Shown here piece after piece: positions 58,190 to 64,000 of a DNA stretch of 64,000 nucleotides; the first letter of the stretch is position 1, and the number at the start of each line of letters is the position of its first letter. The DNA is from Ignavibacteria bacterium. Lineage in GTDB: Bacteria; Bacteroidota; Ignavibacteria; Tepidaquicellales; Tepidaquicellaceae. The notes under the pieces are model-generated. The model searched no databases and was not told where the DNA came from. It saw nothing but the letters and a program-made list of their open reading frames with translations. The translations under genes and the position numbers were made by a program. The DNA lies in the NCBI GenBank assembly GCA_016716125.1, contig JADJWZ010000036.1, positions 124,001 through 188,000 of the forward strand, read 5' to 3'.

Positions 58190-61100
58190 CTAAGGAGTTA
58201 TTTTCCCTACAAAGTTAAACGAATTATTATCCGCAAACACCGCATCGGCAAGATCTGTCACTCCGTCGCCGTTCACATCCGTCGGCAGATATCCTGAATT
58301 AAAATTAAACGCGTCGTTGTCTATCAGACTTCCGTCAGCAAGATCAATTATCCCGTCCTGATTTGCATCACCGCTGTAAACTGCAAATCTTACAGGCGAA
58401 GCATCAACTTGTATCATATTATTACCAAATGCCTGTGATGCTGCGTTAGAAAAATCATAATTTACCGGTATCCCGATTGACAATGGTACCGGATTCGCGC
58501 TCCATGTTTCAATTGAGTTCCGGTGCTTAACTGCGATGTAGTAATTTCCATCGGGAGCATTGAAAAATCTGAGCTGAACAGTACCGTTTGCGGATACGAC
58601 TGCACTTGATTGATCTGCCACTGCAAAAGGTGATGTTGAATTTCTAAGTTCAGCTGTAATAGTATCTCTCACCTGTGAATCAACGCCTGAATTATAGAAT
58701 CCTTCTATGAACATTGTAAGATTGAGTGTCTGCTTTATACTGATTGCCGAAGCAAGATATATGTAAGCTCTGCCTGTATAAGAAGAATATCCGTTTTCTC
58801 CGACAATCACATCCGAATATCCGTCACCGTTCACATCACCTGCTGTGGAGACTGAGCTTCCGAACTGGTTGCTTGCCTCGCCTGTCATTGTTACATCGGC
58901 AGTATTGTTCATGACTGCGCCGCCGAAGTAAATATTCACACCTCTGCCGCTGTTCATTCCGACGATCACATCGGAATATCCGTCGCCGTTCACATCGCCT
59001 GCGGAAGAGACTGAAAATCCTAAATAATCCGCACCTTGACCTGTCATTATTACATCTGCTGTATTGTCCATGACCGGACCGCCGAAGAAGACATAAGCCC
59101 TTCCGGCGATTTGGACAAGATATTGCCATGCTCCGACAATCACATCCGAATATCCGTCACCGTTCACATCACCTGCTGTGGAGACTGAGCTTCCGAAATA
59201 GTTGCTTGCTGCTTCACCTGTCATTGTTACATCGGCAGTATTGTTCATGACTGCGCCGCCGAAGAATACATACGCCCTACCGGTATTTGAAGAATATCCA
59301 TATGCTCCGACGATCACATCCGAATATCCGTCGCCGTTCACATCACCGGCTGAGGAGACTGAGAATCCGAACCAATTGCCTGCTGCTTCGCCTGTCATTG
59401 TTACATCGGCGGCATTGTTCATGGATGCACCGCCAAAATATATATACGCCCTTCCGGGATTCCCATACGCACCGACTATCACATCAGAATATCCGTCACC
59501 GTTCACATCGCCGGCTGAGGAGACTGAGTAGCCTAAGTTATTAAATTCTGTATCACCTGTCATTATTACATCGGCAGTATTGTTCATTACTGCGCCGCCG
59601 AAATAAACATAAGCCCTGCCGGTAGATGATGAATATCCGTTTGCACCTACAATCACATCGCAATATCCGTCTCCGTTCACATCACCTGCAGAAGAGACAG
59701 ACCGTCCGAAAAAGTTGCTTCCTGCTTCACCAGTCATTATTACATCTGCAACATTATCAATGACCGCACCGCCGAAGAAGACATACGCTCTGCCGTTCCA
59801 TGAGGAATATCTGTTCGCTCCGACAATGATATCATCATATCCGTCATTGTTAACATCGCCGGCAGACGAAACAGACAATCCGAAGCTGTCACCTTCTTGC
59901 TCTCCTGACAATGTCACATCTGCAATCATTTCATTACTCATGACATAATCTAATAAATAAGTCCTGCCGGTATTCGAGGAATATCCAAATGCTCCTGCTA
60001 TCAAATCGGAATATCCGTCACCATTCAAGTCACCGGCTGAGGAGACTGAATAGCCGAACCTATTACCTGCCGCTTCACCTGTCATAAAAACATCTGCAGC
60101 ATTGTTCATGACTGCACCGCCGAAGAAAACATACGCCCTACCGGTATTTGAAGAATATCCGTCTGCCCCGACGATCACATCGGAATATCCGTCACCATTC
60201 ACATCACCAGCTGAGGAGACTGACCATCCGAATGAGTTGCCTGTTGCTTCACCTGTCATTGTTACATCGGCTGCATTGTCCATGAGTGTACCGCCGAAGA
60301 ATATATAAGCCCTGCCGGTATCTGAAGAATATCCATCTGCCCCGACAATCACATCCGAATATCCGTCAGCGTTCACATCACCGGCTGAGGAGACTGAACG
60401 TCCGAAAAAGTTGCCTGCTGCTTCTCCTGTCATTGTAACATCTGCAGCATTGTTCATCATCGTGCCGCCGAAGAAGACATATGCTCTGCCGGTATTTGAA
60501 GAGTATCCTCTTGCTCCGGCGATCACATCGGAATATCCGTCGCCGTTAACATCTCCGGCTGAGGAAACTGACCGCCCGAAAAAGTTGCTTGCTGCTTCAC
60601 CTGTAATTATCACATCAGCGGCATTGTTCATGACTGCGCCGCCGAAGAAGACATAAGCTCTCCCGGTACTTGAAGAATATCCGCGTGCTCCGACAATCAC
60701 ATCAGAATATCCGTCGCCATTCACATCACCTGCTGAGGAGACTGAAGAGCCGAAAAAGTTGCTTGTTGCTTCACCTGTCATTATTACATCTGCTGTATTG
60801 TCCATGACCGGACCGCCGAAAAATACATATGCCCGTCCGGTATTAGCAGAATATCCATCTGCTCCGACGATCACATCAGAATATCCATCACCGTTCACAT
60901 CACCTGCAGTGGAGACTGAATAACCGAAACGATTGTTTGCTGCTTCACCTGTCAAAATGACATCAGGAGCCGTGTTCATGAATGCGCCGCCGAAATATAT
61001 ATAAGCTCTGCCGGTATTTGATGAATAATTCGGCGCTCCCACGATAACATCGGGGTATCCGTCGCCATTCACATCACCGGCTGAAGAGACTGAATTTCCG

Positions 61101-61432
61101 AATCTGTCTCCGGCATTAAATCCGTTAAGTATCTTTCTCTGCAAAGCGTCGCCTTCAGGATCTTCCCCGATCTCACGGGAATTCGCCGAACCATTCTCCG
61201 GAATGATCCTGTTTCCCTTTTCGTCGCGGAGACTGTTGAGCCAATCCTGTGTGACTCCCTCCAGAAGCGAATCGCCTTTTGGATCTGTCTGCCCGCTCTG
61301 ATAAGATACTTCCTGTTTATTGATTGTAGAGTTGCTTGAAGCCTTGTCCCAATTCCCATACAATCCTGCAGTAATGAGAAGATTCAAAGCAAAGATGATT
61401 GTTATTGAATTTAAACAGTTGTGATTTGACAT
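58190..61432 (-). CDS. Exported FG-GAP double-propeller protein with dockerin-like C-terminus
   Basis: 1080 aa. Signal peptide about 1-24, then a GVTQDWLNSLRDEKGNRI segment and an EDPEGDA motif shared with the 18587-22544 product. Fourteen FG-GAP repeats follow (GRAYVFFGGAVMNNTADV type). The repeat-7 boundary is marked by TYLLDYVMSNEMIADV instead of the FFGG linker. There is no FN3 region: the propeller leads into SIKQTLNLTMFIEGFY, HRNSIETWS, DANQDGIIDLAD, DVNGDGVTDLAD and NFVGKITP. DNA repeat units are very similar to each other, more than in the other FG-GAP genes, so recombination within the gene is likely. It is divergent from the partner at 61943. No Shine-Dalgarno site. A surface adhesin role is inferred. 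Confidence 0.88.
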   Translation of the reverse strand: MSNHNCLNSITIIFALNLLITAGLYGNWDKASSNSTINKQEVSYQSGQTDPKGDSLLEGVTQDWLNSLRDEKGNRIIPENGSANSREIGEDPEGDALQRKILNGFNAGDRFGNSVSSAGDVNGDGYPDVIVGAPNYSSNTGRAYIYFGGAFMNTAPDVILTGEAANNRFGYSVSTAGDVNGDGYSDVIVGADGYSANTGRAYVFFGGPVMDNTADVIMTGEATSNFFGSSVSSAGDVNGDGYSDVIVGARGYSSSTGRAYVFFGGAVMNNAADVIITGEAASNFFGRSVSSAGDVNGDGYSDVIAGARGYSSNTGRAYVFFGGTMMNNAADVTMTGEAAGNFFGRSVSSAGDVNADGYSDVIVGADGYSSDTGRAYIFFGGTLMDNAADVTMTGEATGNSFGWSVSSAGDVNGDGYSDVIVGADGYSSNTGRAYVFFGGAVMNNAADVFMTGEAAGNRFGYSVSSAGDLNGDGYSDLIAGAFGYSSNTGRTYLLDYVMSNEMIADVTLSGEQEGDSFGLSVSSAGDVNNDGYDDIIVGANRYSSWNGRAYVFFGGAVIDNVADVIMTGEAGSNFFGRSVSSAGDVNGDGYCDVIVGANGYSSSTGRAYVYFGGAVMNNTADVIMTGDTEFNNLGYSVSSAGDVNGDGYSDVIVGAYGNPGRAYIYFGGASMNNAADVTMTGEAAGNWFGFSVSSAGDVNGDGYSDVIVGAYGYSSNTGRAYVFFGGAVMNNTADVTMTGEAASNYFGSSVSTAGDVNGDGYSDVIVGAWQYLVQIAGRAYVFFGGPVMDNTADVIMTGQGADYLGFSVSSAGDVNGDGYSDVIVGMNSGRGVNIYFGGAVMNNTADVTMTGEASNQFGSSVSTAGDVNGDGYSDVIVGENGYSSYTGRAYIYLASAISIKQTLNLTMFIEGFYNSGVDSQVRDTITAELRNSTSPFAVADQSSAVVSANGTVQLRFFNAPDGNYYIAVKHRNSIETWSANPVPLSIGIPVNYDFSNAASQAFGNNMIQVDASPVRFAVYSGDANQDGIIDLADGSLIDNDAFNFNSGYLPTDVNGDGVTDLADAVFADNNSFNFVGKITP

Positions 61433-61942
61433 GGTATTAAGTTGAAGTTAAATTAAGAAATCAATTTTTATAATTAATATGGTTTTATTTATATTGAAAA
61501 AATCAAAATATATCAAAATCAATCTTATATATCTTATAAATCTTAAACTGGCACAGCCAGAACCAAAACATGATTGACGATTCACGATTAAGTTAAATAA
61601 TTTATACATGAACCTTATTTTTTCTTACAAACCTTAATAGAAAAAAATTGTAACAGATCTTATAAATCTGATAATCTTATAAATCTTATAAATCAGATAA
61701 TAACCCGGCATACCGGTGATGCCTTTTAAGAATAGTTGCCCGCCGGCAAGAATTCGGATTATTATCTTAATGCTCAAAGTATATTCTGTTTTTTAATTTG
61801 TACAAAATTAAGTTAAATGGTTAAATTTCCCAAAGAGATTTTAAGAGAAATTTCACATTCATATAGCTTTAAGAAATTTGCAAAAAATCTTATTTTATAC
61901 TGATTCGCAAACAATTATTCCCAAACTATTCACATTCCGCAT
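61433..61942. other. Divergent intergenic region with TTATAAATC repeats
   Basis: 510 bp with no gene. Two clusters of TCTTATAAATCT-type words (about 61520-61550 and 61660-61700) flank AT-rich DNA. I saw no clear promoter match and no conserved block shared with the other divergent regions. Confidence 0.6.
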
Positions 61943-63421
61943 ATGCAAAAAAGCACAGCACTGGAAATTATTAAAACCTTCACTCCCGGAGATATTGAGC
62001 GGTTTGAGGATTTTCTGAAGTCTCCATTCTTTAATAAAAATTCTAATGTCATAAGACTATTTAATCTTTTAAAAAAATATTCTCCCGACTATGTAAGCTC
62101 GGCACTTGATAAGCAAATGATGTGGAGAGAACTTTTCCCGGATAAAGCATACAACTACGGCTCAATGAAGAATCTAATTTTCGAGCTGAAAAAGCTTGCT
62201 GCGAAGTACATTACAATAGATGAGCTCGGCAGAAACAAACTTGAAGAAGACGAAATACTGGTAAGAGCTTTAGGCAAAAGGAATATTCCTAAGTTCTTCA
62301 TCAACAAAGTATCTGAGATTGAGAAAAAGTACAGAATAGAAAATCTTCAAAACCTGGAAACAGAACTTGAAGATTATTTTACATATATGTTTAAAATAAA
62401 ATGGATGAAGCATGCATATCTGCGCTTTTATAATCAGAGGCTTGCAAAGGATGAAGATCTGATTGCATATACTGCGCTGATGACGGGAAGCTTTATTATC
62501 TATACTTCAATGTACTACAATAATGTAATGGCGCAATCTCTGGATGTTAATTTCACTCCGGAGCATAATGCTGTCGTATCATTAGTAGAAACACTCAAAA
62601 GCACATCAACCGCTGAAATCCTGAAAGCAATATCTAAATTTTCCATTGCGGCAGGGAAAATAACTAATCTGCACTGGCTCAAAACAAAGGTAGTCATGAA
62701 AGATGCCTCGGAAGAGGATTTCTTTCAATTACGCGATGAAGTTTACAGGAATACTGATATGCTTCCGGTTCTTAGTCTCAAAGGATTTCTTACAAGCATT
62801 GTGAATTCTGCGGCGATGCTCGATTCACCGGACATAAATATTTCTAAAGAAAGAATTGATGCTCTGAAGCTGCGTATGAAAAAGAAAATGATTGCCCATG
62901 ATGACGGAAGAGTTTATCTGCCTGAGCTTCTCCAATATTTCTGGAGCGCAAGCAATCTTAATGATTATGAAGTCATAGAAAAATTGATTAAAGAACACGT
63001 TTCAAAATCCAATAATGAGAAGAAAGACAACGTCATGAATTGCGGAGAGATATTCTTTTGCATAAGAGACAAAAAATTCAATGAAGCGCTGGAACTGATA
63101 TCAACTGTAACACCCGAATCATTCATGATGAAGGTTCATTTAAGAATGCTGAAGACACGCTGTCTTTATATGATTAACGACTATGAAACATTCCTTTATG
63201 AAAGAGATTCGCTCAATCATTTCCTCAAGAGCAGCAAGTCACTGAGCGAAAAGAACATTCGTCAGCTTAAGGATTATTTTGAAAAGGTAAACCGCATGTT
63301 CCGGCTAAAACGGAATTTTGAAGGCAGCGAATTTAAAAAGCTGAACGAAGAGATAGTTTCGAATGTGAATTATCCTGTATGGATGAGAGAGGAATTATCG
63401 GTTATTAAAATCGTTAGATGA
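61943..63421 (+). CDS. Helical TPR-like partner protein (family of unknown function)
   Basis: 492 aa. N-terminal box ALEIIKTFTPGDIERFEDFL, then SPFFNKNSNVIRLF, LKKYSPDY and ELFPDKAYN. The middle (FTYMFKIKWMKHAYLRFYNQ) and the end (DVIEKLIKEHVSKSN; KKFNEALELISTVTPESFMM; YMINDYETFLYERDSL) keep the solenoid pattern but are the most diverged of the six full copies. There is no signal peptide. It is divergent from the 58190 FG-GAP gene and followed by the IS3 remnant region. The function is unknown; no Shine-Dalgarno site. Confidence 0.86.
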   Translation: MQKSTALEIIKTFTPGDIERFEDFLKSPFFNKNSNVIRLFNLLKKYSPDYVSSALDKQMMWRELFPDKAYNYGSMKNLIFELKKLAAKYITIDELGRNKLEEDEILVRALGKRNIPKFFINKVSEIEKKYRIENLQNLETELEDYFTYMFKIKWMKHAYLRFYNQRLAKDEDLIAYTALMTGSFIIYTSMYYNNVMAQSLDVNFTPEHNAVVSLVETLKSTSTAEILKAISKFSIAAGKITNLHWLKTKVVMKDASEEDFFQLRDEVYRNTDMLPVLSLKGFLTSIVNSAAMLDSPDINISKERIDALKLRMKKKMIAHDDGRVYLPELLQYFWSASNLNDYEVIEKLIKEHVSKSNNEKKDNVMNCGEIFFCIRDKKFNEALELISTVTPESFMMKVHLRMLKTRCLYMINDYETFLYERDSLNHFLKSSKSLSEKNIRQLKDYFEKVNRMFRLKRNFEGSEFKKLNEEIVSNVNYPVWMREELSVIKIVR

Positions 63422-63625
63422 AAAATAACTATTAACTATGTCTCGTCCTGTTGCAGGATTTTTCGGAAAGTTCTTTTTATTTACTTCTGTGCCATACAGG
63501 AAACTCACTAACACGTCAAGCAAACTCTTGGTCACCAACATCAAAAGCTTCGGTCCGTGTAAACAGTTTGATTTAACTTTGACAAATTCTTCTTTTGCAA
63601 TTAATCTGACAGCGCTTGGTGAATT

Positions 63626-63680
63626 ATAAATTTCGCCGTTGTTGGTCTTAGTGAGCGAAGCGAGCGTGACCAACAACAAT
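63626..63680. repeat. Dispersed GTTGGTC...GACCAAC element
   Basis: Perfect 9-bp arms TTGTTGGTC (63639-63647) and GACCAACAA (63668-63676) enclose TTAGTGAGCGAAGCGAGCGT. On the minus strand it continues into ACGGCGAAAT, as do the copies at 3256 and 35175. Confidence 0.65.
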
Positions 63681-63785
63681 CGAATCACAACTCGTATCCC
63701 GTAATTACTAACAATAAACTAATAACAACTATTAACTATGTCACGTCCTAAAAAAAGTTTACAAAAAAACAGCTCTTGATTTTCT

Positions 63786-63846
63786 GCAGCAAAGACAAAA
63801 TACTGAGAGCGAAGCGGTTGACACTCAAGTATTTTGTCTTTGCTGC
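63786..63846. terminator. Perfect 19-bp stem-loop
   Basis: GCAGCAAAGACAAAATACT pairs perfectly with AGTATTTTGTCTTTGCTGC around a 23-nt loop. T-rich DNA follows on the plus strand. It lies between the partner gene and the transposase end and could terminate either transcript or belong to the insertion element. Confidence 0.6.
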
Positions 63847-63911
63847 TATCATTTTTCTTTTCTTTTTTGCTTCTTTTTTCTTTTCTTTTTGTTAATAAGT
63901 TCATAATTTTT

Positions 63912-64000
63912 CTATGCTGCATATTTCTGATTCGGTGTCATATAATTTATGCTCATATGTAGTCTTAACTCATTGTATGATTTAATTGCTTCTTTTATTG
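63912..64000 (-). mobile_element. IS3-family transposase, C-terminal end (cut by the window edge)
   Basis: The minus strand encodes IKEAIKSYNELRLHMSINYM followed by TPNQKYAA and a TAG stop. The SYNExRxHxSxxYxTPxQ pattern is the C-terminal end of the rve integrase core of IS3-family (OrfB) transposases. The catalytic DDE residues lie outside the window. The insertion sequence probably extends rightward; its left end should be just left of 63912 but cannot be placed. Confidence 0.75.

Larger units (their letters stand above)
63422..63911. other. Repeat-rich region between the partner gene and the IS3 remnant
   Basis: 490 bp without a supported gene. It contains two copies of CTATTAACTATGTC(T/A)CGTCCT (63429-63449 and 63729-63749), the dispersed GTTGGTC element (63626-63680), a perfect 19-bp hairpin (63786-63846) and a T/C-rich stretch (63850-63895). 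A frame open on both strands at 63438-63688 has no recognisable product. The two CGTCCT copies could be IS ends or part of the local repeat. Confidence 0.55.

Noticed and set aside
58190..61432. Long antisense ORFs inside the FG-GAP genes (for example 59202-59531 +, 60411-60656 +)
   Set aside because: They mirror the repeat periodicity of the sense gene and are complements of the AGDVNGDGYSDV coding; no independent start signal.
6213..63421. Partner family as a helix-turn-helix transcription regulator
   Set aside because: The N-terminal box is helical and conserved but I see no recognisable DNA-binding motif; regulation is only one possibility.
63395..63688. 97-aa minus-strand ORF (and 63-aa plus-strand ORF in the same place)
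   Set aside because: Both strands are open, no recognised domain, overlaps dispersed repeats and the 3' end of the partner gene; left as unsupported.

Overview
The window (64 kb, AT-rich) looks like a piece of an Ignavibacteria / Bacteroidota-Chlorobi group chromosome. The evidence is several C-terminal type IX secretion (T9SS) type A sorting domains with the SQNYPNPFNPST signature, many exported beta-propeller proteins, mostly weak or absent Shine-Dalgarno sites, and intergenic DNA full of short AT-rich repeats. I saw no rRNA, tRNA or CRISPR array.

Housekeeping genes are few: a soluble transhydrogenase (sthA, 1513-2946), a TerC/Alx-type membrane protein (12745-13671) and the 3' tip of an IS3-type transposase at the right edge. 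Almost everything else belongs to an expanded cell-surface protein locus. Eleven minus-strand genes encode very different exported passengers (LamG plus P-domain, BNR propellers, an NHL-like propeller, a YCF48-like propeller with a beta-helix, and FG-GAP double propellers). All eleven end in the same module of about 150-170 residues, with an HRNSIETWS motif and a dockerin-like pair of calcium-binding loops that stops at or very near the protein end (usually ...NFVGKITP). Four more exported proteins carry the conventional T9SS type A tail; two of these four are broken.

The most striking layout is a recurring divergent pair. A surface gene on the minus strand faces a plus-strand gene for a cytosolic, helical, TPR-like protein of about 475-495 residues with a conserved N-terminal box. 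Six intact and two truncated copies of this partner are present, and all eight face a surface gene (six a dockerin-tailed one, two a T9SS-tailed one). The partner family has no function I recognise. The set reads as a duplicating and decaying surface-protein plus partner system.

Left to right: a nonsense-interrupted T9SS gene and sthA (1-2946); LamG/BNR/propeller dockerin genes with one partner gene and TerC (3468-18212); three FG-GAP giants, two of them frameshifted, and a tandem duplication of a whole surface/partner module (18587-34848); a deletion-fusion scar and a 21-bp periodic repeat array (35363-37312); and four more divergent modules (37735-63421) before the IS3 remnant.

All six FG-GAP proteins contain exactly 14 repeats by my count, with a distinct linker after repeat 7, which implies two tandem seven-bladed propellers. 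Four surface genes are interrupted by single small lesions. The N-terminal regions of three FG-GAP paralogues carry intergenic-type repeats translated in frame, resembling Rickettsia palindromic elements.
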